A DNA stretch of 64,000 bases. It comes from Aurantimonas marina (GTDB taxonomy: Bacteria > Pseudomonadota > Alphaproteobacteria > Rhizobiales > Rhizobiaceae). Below, in pieces: positions 18,034 through 32,543 of this stretch. The notes beneath the pieces are model-generated. The model did not search any database and was not told where the DNA came from. It was given only the letters and a program-made list of their open reading frames with translations. The DNA lies in NCBI RefSeq assembly GCF_017183135.1, contig NZ_JADDXW010000001.1, positions 124,001 to 188,000 on the forward strand. Reading direction: 5' to 3'. Numbering within the stretch: the stretch's first letter is position 1; each line of letters opens with the position of its first letter. Position numbers and translations under genes: made by a program.

Positions 18034-18939
18034 CTATTCGACGGTCGGGTCGTCACCATTGGGCTCGACCGTATGGATGAGCCGTTCGATATTACCGATC
18101 ACCTTTTCCCGGATATCGGGGCGCCACAGGGCGAAGGCGACGTTGGCCTCGACAAAACCTTCCTTCGACCCGCAATCGAAGGTCCGTCCGGCAAACGGAT
18201 AGGCCGAGAATTCCTGGCGGCCCGCCAGTTTCAGCATGGCATCGGTGAGCTGGATCTCGTTGCCCGCGCCTTTTTCCTGGGTCTTCAGGATGTCGAAGAT
18301 TTCCGGTTGCAGAATGTAGCGGCCCGAAATGTAGTAATTCGACGGCGCGTCGGCTGGCTGCGGTTTTTCCACCATGCCGTCGACGCGGAAACCGGCGCCG
18401 ACCGCCTCGCCCTCGCCGACGATGCCGTATTTCTGCGTCTCGTTCGGGTCGCATTGTTCGACCGAGATCACATTACCGCCGGCGGTTTCGTAAAGCTCCA
18501 CCATCGCCGCCAGACAGCCCTTTTCCGCCTGCATGATCATGTCCGGCAGAAGCAGAGCGAACGGCTCGTTGCCGACCAGATCGCGGGCACACCAGACCGC
18601 GTGCCCGAGGCCGAGCGGGGCCTGCTGGCGGGTAAAGCTCGCCGTGCCCGGCTTTGGCTGGAGATCGTCGAGCAGCTTGAGTTCGACGGATTTGCCGCGC
18701 TCGGCCAAGGTGTTGGAAAGCTCGACCTGGATGTCGAAATAGTCCTCGATGACGCCCTTGTTGCGGCCGGTGACGAAGATCAGGTGCTCGATTCCAGCCT
18801 CCCACGCCTCGTCGACGACATACTGGATGACCGGCCGATCGACGACCGTCAGCATTTCCTTCGGGATGGATTTCGTCGCCGGCAGGAAGCGCGTGCCCAG
18901 GCCCGCGACCGGAAAGACAGCTTTTCTGACTTTTTTCAT
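18034..18939 (-). CDS. galU: UTP-glucose-1-phosphate uridylyltransferase
   Basis: This 301-aa nucleotidyltransferase makes UDP-glucose for exopolysaccharide, lipopolysaccharide and osmoregulated glucans. The N-terminal signature [21 protein letters not shown] is complete and [12 protein letters not shown] follows. FDCGSKEGF near the C-terminus is also typical of GalU/ExoN. It is convergent with the outer-membrane protein gene. The 227-bp region upstream separates it from the divergent transglycosylase gene and should hold both promoters. Confidence 0.95.
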   Translation of the reverse strand: MKKVRKAVFPVAGLGTRFLPATKSIPKEMLTVVDRPVIQYVVDEAWEAGIEHLIFVTGRNKGVIEDYFDIQVELSNTLAERGKSVELKLLDDLQPKPGTASFTRQQAPLGLGHAVWCARDLVGNEPFALLLPDMIMQAEKGCLAAMVELYETAGGNVISVEQCDPNETQKYGIVGEGEAVGAGFRVDGMVEKPQPADAPSNYYISGRYILQPEIFDILKTQEKGAGNEIQLTDAMLKLAGRQEFSAYPFAGRTFDCGSKEGFVEANVAFALWRPDIREKVIGNIERLIHTVEPNGDDPTVE

Positions 18940-19166
18940 GATGGCTTGGTCCTCAAATCCTTGGCGACATGTGCGCGAGAAGGCTGCTTGGTCGACATCG
19001 CTATTTTAGCGTCTCGCCGCCTTTTCGCCGTGAAATAGCGAAACAAGTCGGCAAAACCAGTCGACCGCGCGTTTGCAACCCTGCGGAGTGGTGAACGAAC
19101 TCTTAACGACCTCACCGTAGTCTTCCAACCTCGCTCAGCCGAATGAAACGACCAAGGAGAAGACAC

Positions 19167-20396
19167 ATGCAACGAACGACCGGACCCCGCTTGAGATGGC
19201 TCGGATCGGCCCTCGTCGCGGTGGTCGTATCGATCTTTCTCGCGGCCCCGGCGGTCGCCGATGCCGGCTTTCAGCGCTGGATCCAGAATTTCGAGAGCGT
19301 CGCGGCGAAGAGCGGCATCAGCCGCAACGTCTATCGCGCCGCGTTCGCGGGCGTCACGTCGCCCGACCCCGATGTTCTTGAGAAAGCCCGCTACCAGCCT
19401 GAGTTCAAGGACACGGTGTGGGACTACGTCGACAACCGCGTCAACGACGAGCAGGTCGCCAAGGGCCAGGCGATGCGCGCCAAATATGATAGCTGGCTCG
19501 ATCGCATCGAAAAGCGGTTTGGGGTCGATCGCGACATCCTTTTGGCGATCTGGTCGATGGAGACCAATTACGGACGGATTCTCACCCGCGATGACGTGAT
19601 GAAGAGCCTGCCGCGCTCGCTCGCCACCCTCGCCTATCTCGACAAGCGCCGCGGCAAATTCGCCCGTCAGCAGCTCATCGCGGCGCTGAAGATCGTCCAG
19701 GCGGGCCATATCGCTCCGCAAAAGCTCACCAGTTCCTGGGCCGGGGCGATGGGCCACACCCAGTTCATCCCGACCAGTTACCTCGCCTACGCCGCCGACA
19801 TCGACGGCGACGGTCGCGCCAACATCTGGGAATCGATTCCCGACGCGCTCGCCACGGCAGCCAATCTTCTGCGCAAGAACGGTTGGCAAGGCGGCAAGAC
19901 CTGGGGTTACGAAGTCGTCGTTCCCGACCGCTATCGGGGCAAGCTCGAGCGCGACAATCGAACCTTGGGCGAGTGGCAGAGCCTTGGATTTCGCCGGCCG
20001 AACGGCAAAGGTTTCCCGTCTCCTTCCGACAATGCCAATCTTGTTCGTCTGGCCGGCGACAACGGACCGGCGTTTCTGATGACCAAGAATTTCTTCGTCC
20101 TGAAACGCTACAACAACGCCGACAAATATGCGCTCGCCGTGGGCATGCTCGGCGACCGCATCGGCGGATATGGCGGGCTTTATCGCGACTGGCCGCGCGG
20201 TTACACGCCGCTTTCCAGCCAGGAGCGCTACGAACTCCAAAAGCATCTTGCCTCCAGAGGCCTTTATGACGGCAAGATCGATGGTAAGATCGGTTCGGGA
20301 TCGAAATCGGCGATCATGTCGTTACAGGGAAGGGCCGGCATGGCGAAGGACGGCAACGCGTCCAAGGCGCTGCTGGAGTTCCTGCGCCGGAACTGA
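19167..20396 (+). CDS. Lytic murein transglycosylase (MltB-like) with peptidoglycan-binding domain
   Basis: This 409-aa periplasmic enzyme cleaves glycan strands to 1,6-anhydromuramyl ends. After the signal peptide (cleavage near VADA, residue 33) comes an SLT_2 domain with catalytic E132 in WSMETNYGR and the GAMGHTQFIPTSY block. A PG_binding_1 domain is at the C-terminus (LQKHLASRGLYDGKIDGKIGSGSKSAI). AAGGAG lies 8 nt before the ATG at 19167. It is followed 28 bp later by the DUF459 gene, probably in one operon. Confidence 0.93.
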   Translation: MQRTTGPRLRWLGSALVAVVVSIFLAAPAVADAGFQRWIQNFESVAAKSGISRNVYRAAFAGVTSPDPDVLEKARYQPEFKDTVWDYVDNRVNDEQVAKGQAMRAKYDSWLDRIEKRFGVDRDILLAIWSMETNYGRILTRDDVMKSLPRSLATLAYLDKRRGKFARQQLIAALKIVQAGHIAPQKLTSSWAGAMGHTQFIPTSYLAYAADIDGDGRANIWESIPDALATAANLLRKNGWQGGKTWGYEVVVPDRYRGKLERDNRTLGEWQSLGFRRPNGKGFPSPSDNANLVRLAGDNGPAFLMTKNFFVLKRYNNADKYALAVGMLGDRIGGYGGLYRDWPRGYTPLSSQERYELQKHLASRGLYDGKIDGKIGSGSKSAIMSLQGRAGMAKDGNASKALLEFLRRN

Positions 20397-20424
20397 ACCG
20401 CAGCAAGCAAGGCTCCGATCGGAA

Positions 20425-21861
20425 ATGATGGCACGGCAAGCGACGATGACGGTCTGGCGAAGGGCGCGATTGGCCCTCGTCGCCGCTATTGCCGGTTGCG
20501 CCGTGCTGATCACCGGACTGGCGCCGACCGGCACGGTTTCCGCGCAAGAGCGTCCGCGGACCGTCCTGGAGATGCTGTTCGGCGGCGGTACGCGCGCTGC
20601 TCCAGAACGCCGTGTCATCCGCAAGAAGGTGATCCGTAAGAAGAAATCCTCGGTGCGCAAAAAGACCAAGGCCAGCAGAAAGGCCAAGGTTCGAAAGAAG
20701 GCTCGGCGCAGTTCATCCAAAAAGCAGGCTACAAGCCGCAAATCAACGACTCGCGCCAGCGCCGCGCAAATCGCCGAGGACGAGCAGACAACCAAGGATG
20801 CCAATGCCCAAAAGGTGCTGGTGGTCGGCGATTTCCTTGCCGATTCACTCGCCGATGGCCTCGACACGATCTATGGCGACAACGAAATGGTCACCGTCGA
20901 ATCCCGGATCAACGGCTCGTCCGGGCTGGTCCGCGATGACTTCTACGATTGGCCGAAAAACCTCGGCCCGATCATCGATGAGGAAAAACCGGCGGTGCTC
21001 GTCATGATGATCGGCTCCAATGATCGTCAGCCGATCGAATTGGGATCGAGGACCCTGTCGCCGCGATCGGAAGCCTGGACGAAGGAGTACGAGAGCCGCA
21101 TCGGGGGAATCGCCGAGATCGTAAAGAACCGCAATATTCCCCTGATTTGGGTCGGCATGCCGTCATTCAAATTCGAGCGGATGAGCGAGGACATGGTCTT
21201 CCTCAATGATCTCTACCGCAAGGGCGCGACGAAGGTTTCAGGCCAATTCGTCGATATCTGGGAAGGCTTCGTCGACGCCAATGGCAATTTCGTCTATTCG
21301 GGGCCCGGCGTCAGCGGCCAACAGGTACAGCTTCGCAACTCCGACGGCATCACCATGACCGAGGCGGGCGATGACAAGATGGCTTTCTTCGCGGAGCGCG
21401 CCATCGCCCGCGTCTTGAAGAATTCCGCCTCTCCCTTGATCAGCCTGTCGGCCGAACAGTTGCCGAACATGCAATTGCCGCCGCTCGGCAATGCGGCCAA
21501 CGCGGTGACGGCAGCGCCCATGTCCATCGATGATCCGGCGCTCGATGGGGCAGACACACTGCTGGGCGGTGGAACGACCCGCGGCTTCACGCTGGAGCCA
21601 TCGCCGCGCGATCGCCTCATCGCCGGCAACGGAACCGGGGACGTGCAAGGCCGGGCGGACAATTTCGCCTGGAACGAAAAGACCCGCGCCGTAGTGCCGG
21701 AGGGGCCGCCGATTGCCTATCGCGGCTCGCTGGACCTGAACGCCGTTCGCGCCTCCGAGGGCCTCAAGCCGCCTGAAGAGATGCCATCGATACTCGATGC
21801 GATCATCCAGGATTGGAACGCGGACAGCGACGCCGCCAGGGGCGACGGCCCCGCCAACTGA
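20425..21861 (+). CDS. DUF459 SGNH-fold periplasmic protein lacking catalytic Ser and His
   Basis: This 478-aa protein has an N-terminal signal or anchor (residues about 12-40), a strongly basic linker (residues 62-110, mostly Lys/Arg/Ser) and an SGNH-hydrolase-like domain. Block I reads VVGDFLAD, where the nucleophile Ser of GDS is Phe137. Block III (MMIGSNDRQ) is intact. The last block reads SDGITM, with Thr310 where the catalytic His of DGIH is expected. An inactive, binding-only role is therefore likely. The start is a double ATG. It lies just after the transglycosylase gene, which suggests a cell-wall context. Confidence 0.8.
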   Translation: MMARQATMTVWRRARLALVAAIAGCAVLITGLAPTGTVSAQERPRTVLEMLFGGGTRAAPERRVIRKKVIRKKKSSVRKKTKASRKAKVRKKARRSSSKKQATSRKSTTRASAAQIAEDEQTTKDANAQKVLVVGDFLADSLADGLDTIYGDNEMVTVESRINGSSGLVRDDFYDWPKNLGPIIDEEKPAVLVMMIGSNDRQPIELGSRTLSPRSEAWTKEYESRIGGIAEIVKNRNIPLIWVGMPSFKFERMSEDMVFLNDLYRKGATKVSGQFVDIWEGFVDANGNFVYSGPGVSGQQVQLRNSDGITMTEAGDDKMAFFAERAIARVLKNSASPLISLSAEQLPNMQLPPLGNAANAVTAAPMSIDDPALDGADTLLGGGTTRGFTLEPSPRDRLIAGNGTGDVQGRADNFAWNEKTRAVVPEGPPIAYRGSLDLNAVRASEGLKPPEEMPSILDAIIQDWNADSDAARGDGPAN

Positions 21862-21936
21862 CATCGATCAACAAAGCGCGGCGCGGCGAGTGACGCGCAG
21901 CAGTATCTGTCAGGGCAGCGAGGCCGTATGTTCCCG

Positions 21937-23391
21937 TCAGCGCGGCAAGGTCGTTTCGCCCATCAGGTCGAGATCGATCGCCCGCGCCGCCTGCCGGCCC
22001 TCCCGGATAGCCCAAACGACCAAGGACTGGCCGCGACGCGTATCGCCCGCCGCGTAGAGCTTGTCCAGCGACGTCAGATAGCGCTCGTCATCGGCCGCGA
22101 TCGCGACGTTGCCGCGCCGGTCGGTGCGGGTCGCCAGCGCATCGCCCGCGTCGCGCATGAAGCCATCCATGAACGGACCCGCGAAGCCGATGGCGATGAA
22201 AGCGAGATCCGCCTTGATGACGAACTCGGTTCCAGGCAACGGCTTGCGTTGCTCGTCGACTTCCGCGCACTCGACGCCGGTGAGGATGCCGTCCTCGCCG
22301 ACGAAGGCGAGCGTCGCGATCTGGAATTCGCGGATCGCGCCTTCCGCCTGGCTCGACGAGGTCCGCATCTTGGTGGCCCAATAGGGCCAGACTTCGAGCT
22401 TGTTCTCTGTCTTCGGCGGCTGCGGGCGAATGTCGAGCTGCGTCACCTTGACCGCGCCCTGGCGGAATGCGGTGCCGACGCAATCCGATGCCGTATCGCC
22501 GCCGCCAACGACGACGACATGCTTGCCGCCGGCCCAGATCTCCTCGCTCGGCCAGCCGACGCTGGCGATATTCTCGCTGGCAACCCGGCGATTCTGCTGC
22601 ACGAGATAGGGCATCGCGTCATAGATGCCGGTCAGCCCCTCGTCGGGAATCCCGGCGTCGCGCGGGCGCTCGGCACCGCCGCAGAACAACACCGCGTCGT
22701 ATTCGGCGGTCAGTTCCTCCACCCGCTTGTCCTTACCGACATTGACGCCGCAAAAGAAGGTGACCCCCTCGCCTTCCATCTGCGCGACGCGCCGGTCGAT
22801 CCAGTGCTTTTCCATCTTGAAGTCCGGAATGCCGTAGCGCATCAGGCCGCCCGGGCGCGATTCCCGCTCGAACACATGCACGTCATGGCCGGCGCGGCCA
22901 AGCTGTTGCGCGGCGGCGAGACCCGCCGGCCCGGAGCCGATGATCGCAACCCGCTTGCCTGTCTTGGTCTTGGCCGGCTGCGGCTTGATCAGCCCGAGCT
23001 TGTAGGCCTTGTCGGCCAGAGCTTGCTCGACCGTCTTGATCGCCACCGGTACGTCTTCGAGGTTCAGCGTACAGGCTTCCTCGCAGGGCGCCGGGCAGAT
23101 ACGGCCGGTGAACTCGGGAAAATTGTTGGTCGAATGCAGGTTGCGGATCGCCGTCTCCCAGTCGCCCTGGTAGACGAGATCGTTCCAGTCCGGGATCTGG
23201 TTGTGGATCGGACAGCCCGTCGGCCCGTGGCAATAGGGAATGCCGCAGTCCATGCAGCGCGCCGCCTGCTTGCCGACCTCTTCGTCCGACATCGGCAGGG
23301 TGAACTCGCGGAAATGGCGAATGCGATCGGATGCCGGCTGATACTTGTGCGTCTGCCGATCGATCTCGAGAAATCCGGTAACCTTGCCCAT
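21937..23391 (-). CDS. gltD: Glutamate synthase small (beta) subunit
   Basis: This 484-aa subunit feeds NADPH electrons through FAD and Fe-S clusters to GltB. The N-terminal cysteine sets CMDCGIPYC and CPAPCEEAC ligate Fe-[15 protein letters not shown] binds FAD and [12 protein letters not shown] binds NADPH. The ATG at 23391 has GGAG upstream and gives the standard start [12 protein letters not shown]. It follows gltB in the same direction after about 260 bp, and co-transcription is likely. Confidence 0.96.
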   Translation of the reverse strand: MGKVTGFLEIDRQTHKYQPASDRIRHFREFTLPMSDEEVGKQAARCMDCGIPYCHGPTGCPIHNQIPDWNDLVYQGDWETAIRNLHSTNNFPEFTGRICPAPCEEACTLNLEDVPVAIKTVEQALADKAYKLGLIKPQPAKTKTGKRVAIIGSGPAGLAAAQQLGRAGHDVHVFERESRPGGLMRYGIPDFKMEKHWIDRRVAQMEGEGVTFFCGVNVGKDKRVEELTAEYDAVLFCGGAERPRDAGIPDEGLTGIYDAMPYLVQQNRRVASENIASVGWPSEEIWAGGKHVVVVGGGDTASDCVGTAFRQGAVKVTQLDIRPQPPKTENKLEVWPYWATKMRTSSSQAEGAIREFQIATLAFVGEDGILTGVECAEVDEQRKPLPGTEFVIKADLAFIAIGFAGPFMDGFMRDAGDALATRTDRRGNVAIAADDERYLTSLDKLYAAGDTRRGQSLVVWAIREGRQAARAIDLDLMGETTLPR

Positions 23392-23650
23392 GCCGTCACT
23401 CCATTCTTCCAGCTCGTCCCAAGCCGGGAGCACTTCCTAGAACGAAGCCCGAGGAGCGCGCCGCCGCCCCCGCTCCGGACCCGGTTCATCTGAATGCAGG
23501 CGTCGTCGTGCCGAAGCCGCTTTGCCTGCGCTGTTGCCGCAATTCGCGGGGAACGTCGACCATCCGCCACATCCCGGAGGTGCCGTGCATCTTTGGTACG
23601 CGCGGCAGTATCAGTCCGTCGGTTCGATGGAAGAACGTTGAGAGAGCCCC

Positions 23651-28366
<4,716 letters not shown>

Positions 28367-28714
28367 CGCGTCGTCTCCCGTCGTCGCGGCCCGGCATTCA
28401 GCCGCGCCCATGTCTTTGCCTGGCCTATCCGCAGCCACACTTTTGGGCCCGGTTCGGCGTGGCCATCGGAGTATGTCCCCGCATCCGGCCGTCGCCCGAG
28501 CATTCAATTTCAGCCGGCTTGTCGCACGACCTCTGGCGTCAGGATAGAACCCGGCCGCGTCTTTTAGGCGCGAAGCCCACGCCCGCACGACCTATTTGCA
28601 TCATATTATGACAGCATTGCTGTCCTATAAGCGGCAATATGGCAGAACTCACCGGGATCGGCAAGATGGCGGGCGCGAACCCTTTCCCACTCTCTCGCGC
28701 GGGCCTGGGAATCC
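28367..28714. other. 348-bp gltB upstream region
   Basis: No gene is visible. An AT-richer patch lies at about 28590-28640, including CATATTATGACAGCATTG. It is a plausible promoter area for gltB, which is transcribed leftward. I could not identify a known operator or riboswitch. Confidence 0.5.
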
Positions 28715-29776
28715 TCAATCGCCGGCCTCTTGAGCACGCTCCGCCTCCCGCGCCTGCCGAATATCGATTCCGCTCCGCCACAGGAACAACAGGCCGACCG
28801 TGACCATCAGCACGATGGTGAAAACGTGGTTGAACAGGATCATCGCCAGCGCCTGCTCGTCGGGCACTCCGAGCAGCTTCAGCGCGAAGCCGGAGCCGAT
28901 GACGAAGCCGCCGGGGACGCGGACGAACCGCGCCAGCACCAGGGCAAAGCCCGCGAAAATCATCAGGAAGAGATAGTCGAGCGGAGCCAGAATGACACCG
29001 ACCGCCAGACCGGCCCAGAGGAAATGCGTCGCCGCGATGAGTTTCATAACGACGCTGGCCAAGACCGCCCCGATCTGGCGGCGTCGATCGCGCGGCCAGA
29101 CGATGCCGTCGCGAACGGCCTGCCTCAGCCCGTCGAGCCGGCCCCGCCCCCTGGCGCCCAGCCAATCGATACAGCGGCTGACCCGCGCGTTCTCGTCGCC
29201 CAGCGGCGAGCGCCCAATGAACAGCAGATACAATAGCCCGGAAAACAGCACGAGGTTCAGACCACCCGCGACCGCCAGACCCGTCCTCACATCACCGTCA
29301 ACATCCGGAATTCGGCCGGCCAGCGCCACGAAAGCGGCGAGCAAGGCGAACACGATTCCGTCCAGAAACCGCTCGATCGCCGAGGTCATGAGCACACTGG
29401 CCATCCGCAGCCCCTCCAGCCGCGCGATCAGCCATGAGCGCACGAGCGGGCTGATGCCGAGGGGAACGAGAATCGCGAGCCCGTAGCCCGCCATGATCGC
29501 CCCGAACAGCCTGACACTTGAGATCGGCTTCAGATCGAACAGGATCTGGCGCCATTTCCAGCCGCGGGTCAGTTGCTCGAGCAGAATCGTTGCCGCCAGC
29601 ATGACCAGCCAGCCCATGTGGGCGGTCGCGACCGCCGACAGAAATCGGCTGACGTCGAGGCCCCGGTAAAGCCAGAACAGGGTTGCGAGCGCGACGGCCG
29701 CCCCGATGACCGGAAGCGCCCAGCGGAAAAATAGGCCGGCTCCATTGCCAGCAGTCGTGGATTTCGCGGTCGCCAT
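28715..29776 (-). CDS. Lysylphosphatidylglycerol synthase transmembrane (flippase-like) family protein
   Basis: This 353-aa integral membrane protein belongs to the LPG_synthase_TM/UPF0104 family. About eight hydrophobic segments are visible, including WALPVIGAAVALATLFWLY at residues about 19-37, and the family signature ILLEQLTRGWKWRQIL. The catalytic (aminoacyl-transferase) half of MprF is absent, so it is a stand-alone flippase-like part whose lipid substrate is unknown. It is convergent with neither neighbour and is divergently placed from the threonine aldolase gene. Confidence 0.85.
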   Translation of the reverse strand: MATAKSTTAGNGAGLFFRWALPVIGAAVALATLFWLYRGLDVSRFLSAVATAHMGWLVMLAATILLEQLTRGWKWRQILFDLKPISSVRLFGAIMAGYGLAILVPLGISPLVRSWLIARLEGLRMASVLMTSAIERFLDGIVFALLAAFVALAGRIPDVDGDVRTGLAVAGGLNLVLFSGLLYLLFIGRSPLGDENARVSRCIDWLGARGRGRLDGLRQAVRDGIVWPRDRRRQIGAVLASVVMKLIAATHFLWAGLAVGVILAPLDYLFLMIFAGFALVLARFVRVPGGFVIGSGFALKLLGVPDEQALAMILFNHVFTIVLMVTVGLLFLWRSGIDIRQAREAERAQEAGD

Positions 29777-29969
29777 TCGGTGCTGCTAACATCCCGATGC
29801 GAGCCTGGGCACGACAAATTCGTCTTCGCTGAGATCTGACACACGAAGGTGAGCGGATTTCACAACCCGCCGCGAGCCGGCAGAGCGGTCCCCGCCGTCT
29901 CCAGCTACGACATGAAACGGGGCATCGCCCTGCCTTGCCCTTGGCGCCGCGGCGCGATACGGCACTGCC

Positions 29970-31019
29970 ATGATTTTCGCTTCCGACAACTGGTCCGGCG
30001 CCCATCCGGCGATCAATTCGGCTCTTTCCGTCCATGGTGAGGGAATGGCCGCCGCCTACGGCGCCAGCGATCTCGACAAGACCGTCGAGCGTCGCTTCGA
30101 TGAACTGTTCGAACGCGAGGTGGCGGTGTTTTTCGTCGGCACCGGAACCGCGGCCAATTCGCTCGCCTTCGCGGCCGTGAACCGGCCCGGCGGCGTGGTG
30201 CTGTGCCACCGTGAGGCCCATGTCATCGAGGACGAGTGCGGGGCGCCGGAATTTTTTACCCACGGCGCCCGCCTTGCGCCGATCGACGGGGTCGGTGGCA
30301 AGATCGATCCGCTCAATCTTCAGCGCGAGATCGCCCGCTTCAAGCCGGATTTCGTCCATGCGGGTCAGCCGATGGCGGTGACGATCAGCCAGCCGGGCGA
30401 AGCAGGCACACTCTATTCCGGCGACGAGATCGAGGCGATCGCCCGGATCGCCCATGGCCGCGACCTGACGCTGCACATGGATGGTGCGCGCTTTGCCAAC
30501 GGTCTCGTTGCGACCGGCCTGACGCCGGCCGAAATGACCTGGAAGCGCGGGGTCGACATTCTGTCCTTCGGCGCCACCAAGAACGGCTGCTGGTGCGCCG
30601 AAGCAGTGGTATTCTTCGATCCCGACAAGGCTCGCCAGTTTCCTTACATTCGCAAGCGCGGCGCCCAGCTCTTCTCCAAGACGCGCTTTGTCGCCGCCCA
30701 GTTCATGGCCTGTCTCGAGGACGATCTTTGGCTCGACCTCGCGGCCCACGCCAATCGCATGGCCGATCGCCTGCGCGCCGGAATCGACGCGAGCCCGCAC
30801 GCGCGGCAGGCCTGGGAGACCCACACCAACGAGAGCTTCGCCATTCTCGATTCCAGTCTTGCCGAGACTTTGCGCGGCAAGGGTGCCGTGTTCTATGACT
30901 GGAATCCGCCACATGGGATGCACGATCTCGTCGGCGATGACGAGACCCTGGTCCGCCTGGTGACCAGCTGGTCGACCTCTAAGGCTGAGATCGACCGCTT
31001 CTGCGACTTGATCACCTAG
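29970..31019 (+). CDS. Low-specificity L-threonine aldolase-type PLP enzyme
   Basis: This 349-aa fold-type I PLP enzyme resembles L-threonine aldolase (threonine to glycine plus acetaldehyde). Matching parts are the N-terminal SDNWSGAHPAI, EDECGAPEFF, LHMDGARFANGL, and FGATKNGC with K204 as the PLP lysine. Related beta-eliminating lyases cannot be excluded by motif reading. It is cytoplasmic and monocistronic, and a tRNA-Gly gene lies 112 bp downstream. Confidence 0.88.
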   Translation: MIFASDNWSGAHPAINSALSVHGEGMAAAYGASDLDKTVERRFDELFEREVAVFFVGTGTAANSLAFAAVNRPGGVVLCHREAHVIEDECGAPEFFTHGARLAPIDGVGGKIDPLNLQREIARFKPDFVHAGQPMAVTISQPGEAGTLYSGDEIEAIARIAHGRDLTLHMDGARFANGLVATGLTPAEMTWKRGVDILSFGATKNGCWCAEAVVFFDPDKARQFPYIRKRGAQLFSKTRFVAAQFMACLEDDLWLDLAAHANRMADRLRAGIDASPHARQAWETHTNESFAILDSSLAETLRGKGAVFYDWNPPHGMHDLVGDDETLVRLVTSWSTSKAEIDRFCDLIT

Positions 31020-31090
31020 ATCGCGATGAAATCGGACCGATTCCAGGAGATCAAGACGGCAAACCGGGTCGCACTCGGCCCACAAGCGTC

Positions 31091-31119
31091 TTGACGCGGA
31101 ACCGGCGGCCGGTCATGGT
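31091..31119 (+). promoter_or_regulatory. Promoter of tRNA-Gly
   Basis: TTGACG, a 17-bp spacer and CATGGT lie 12 bp upstream of the mature tRNA 5' end. The -35 box is perfect for alphaproteobacterial housekeeping promoters; the -10 box is weak. Confidence 0.5.
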
Positions 31120-31131
31120 CCCGGCCGGAGC

Positions 31132-31206
31132 GCGGGCGTAGTTCAGCGGTAGAACGCAAGCTTCCCAAGCTTGATGTCGTGGGTTCGATCCCCATCGCCC
31201 GCTCCA
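31132..31206 (+). tRNA. tRNA-Gly (anticodon CCC)
   Basis: The 7-bp acceptor stem GCGGGCG/CGCCCGC closes a complete cloverleaf. The anticodon stem CAAGC/GCTTG encloses loop TTCCCAA, giving anticodon CCC. The T-arm contains GGTTCGATCCC. The discriminator U is followed by an encoded CCA at 31204-31206. Confidence 0.97.
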
Positions 31207-31383
31207 GCTTTTCAACAATGTTCTTTGTCACATCCGGCCCATGGCTTGCTATCGTGCTTGGGCGCCGGCGCAACACGTCGCTGCTTGGTTGCAGATCACG
31301 CGCCGATGCTGGCGGCACGCGATCGTTGTTGTTTTGCGGGCCGCCCGGGCTGGGTGATCCTGTTCTCCGTCGTGGCTTCGCCG

Positions 31384-32538
31384 TCAGATCTGGACGAGCA
31401 GGGCGGTTGTGTACATCGCCACCGCCCCGACGCCGATGCCGGAAAGGGCGGTGCCAGACAGCCAGGGCTGCCCCTCGGTTCGCGCCTGCCGGATCAACAG
31501 AGTGCCGACCTCGATGATGACCTGAAGGATCGCGCCGACCCCCACGGCGAATGCCAGAGCCGCCCAGTGTGGGGAGAAGGCATAGCTGCCGATCCAGACC
31601 CCGGCCACGGCGGGCAGCCCGGCCAGCGCCGCCAGGGCGGCGAAGACCCACAGGCTCGGACGTTTTTTCGTCATCGGCGCCACGATGCCAATGCCCTCGG
31701 TGAGGTTGTGCAGGGTGAAGCCGAGCACAAGGAACGAGCCGAGCGCCGCCGATCCTGTTGCGAAGGCGGAGCCGATCGCCAATCCCTCGCCGAAATTGTG
31801 CAAACCGATCCCCACCGCGATCGCGGTGGCGAGGCGGACGCCTTCCAGCGCTCCGCCCCTCCGCCTGCCGACCATCATCAGCACCGCGAAGGTCAGCGTT
31901 GCGACGAGCCAGACCAGGATGCCGCTGTGGAAACCGGGCGCCGCCTGTCCCGCCAGCTCTAGCGCTTCCTCGAGCGTGTCGATCAGCAGAAACCCCAGCA
32001 GGCCGATGGTCAACGCCAGCGCGAACTGGAACGTTCGCCTGCCACCGGAGCGAAGCGCGGGATAGAACAGCATGCCCAGCGCCACGGGTACGACCCCGAC
32101 GAACAGCCCGATGAGGCCGAAGGCACCAAGCATGCCGGTCGTGGCGGCGGGCGTGGCGATGGCAACGTCGATGGTGTGATTGAAGGTGACGCCGGTCGAC
32201 GTCAGCAACGTCAGGTGATGGGTTTCGCCCTGCATCCAGGCATAGGGAATGCGCAGCCACGCCGCATCCATGCGCTTCAAAGCGCCGGCCGGCTCCTGCG
32301 TGAATGTCCAATAGGCACCGTCGACCTGCAATTGGGCGATGGTCATCGGCTCGGACCCGCCAGCGCGGATGTGCAGCGAGATGCCATCGCCGTCGAGGAC
32401 GCTTCGCTCGACCGTCAGTTCCTCGATGGGTGGCGCCGAACCGGCCAGAAACTTGAGGGGATCGCTGGCCAGAAAGGTGATCGCCACGGCGAGGATCAAC
32501 ACGAGGGGCAGGACAATACGAAGAATGGTTCGGGTCAT
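31384..32538 (-). CDS. ZIP family metal transporter with extracytoplasmic N-terminal domain
   Basis: This 384-aa protein has a first membrane segment at residues about 5-23, then about 110 residues predicted outside the cytoplasm, and then roughly eight hydrophobic segments of a ZIP transporter. The two metal-binding HNxxEG motifs are present as HNFGEGLAIGSAF and HNLTEGIGIVAP. ZIP proteins import divalent metals (Zn, Fe, Mn). It starts 5 bp after the stop of the multicopper oxidase gene, so the two are coupled and share the promoter next to mntR. Manganese is therefore the favoured substrate by inference. Confidence 0.85.
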   Translation of the reverse strand: MTRTILRIVLPLVLILAVAITFLASDPLKFLAGSAPPIEELTVERSVLDGDGISLHIRAGGSEPMTIAQLQVDGAYWTFTQEPAGALKRMDAAWLRIPYAWMQGETHHLTLLTSTGVTFNHTIDVAIATPAATTGMLGAFGLIGLFVGVVPVALGMLFYPALRSGGRRTFQFALALTIGLLGFLLIDTLEEALELAGQAAPGFHSGILVWLVATLTFAVLMMVGRRRGGALEGVRLATAIAVGIGLHNFGEGLAIGSAFATGSAALGSFLVLGFTLHNLTEGIGIVAPMTKKRPSLWVFAALAALAGLPAVAGVWIGSYAFSPHWAALAFAVGVGAILQVIIEVGTLLIRQARTEGQPWLSGTALSGIGVGAVAMYTTALLVQI

Positions 32539-32543
32539 CGCGA

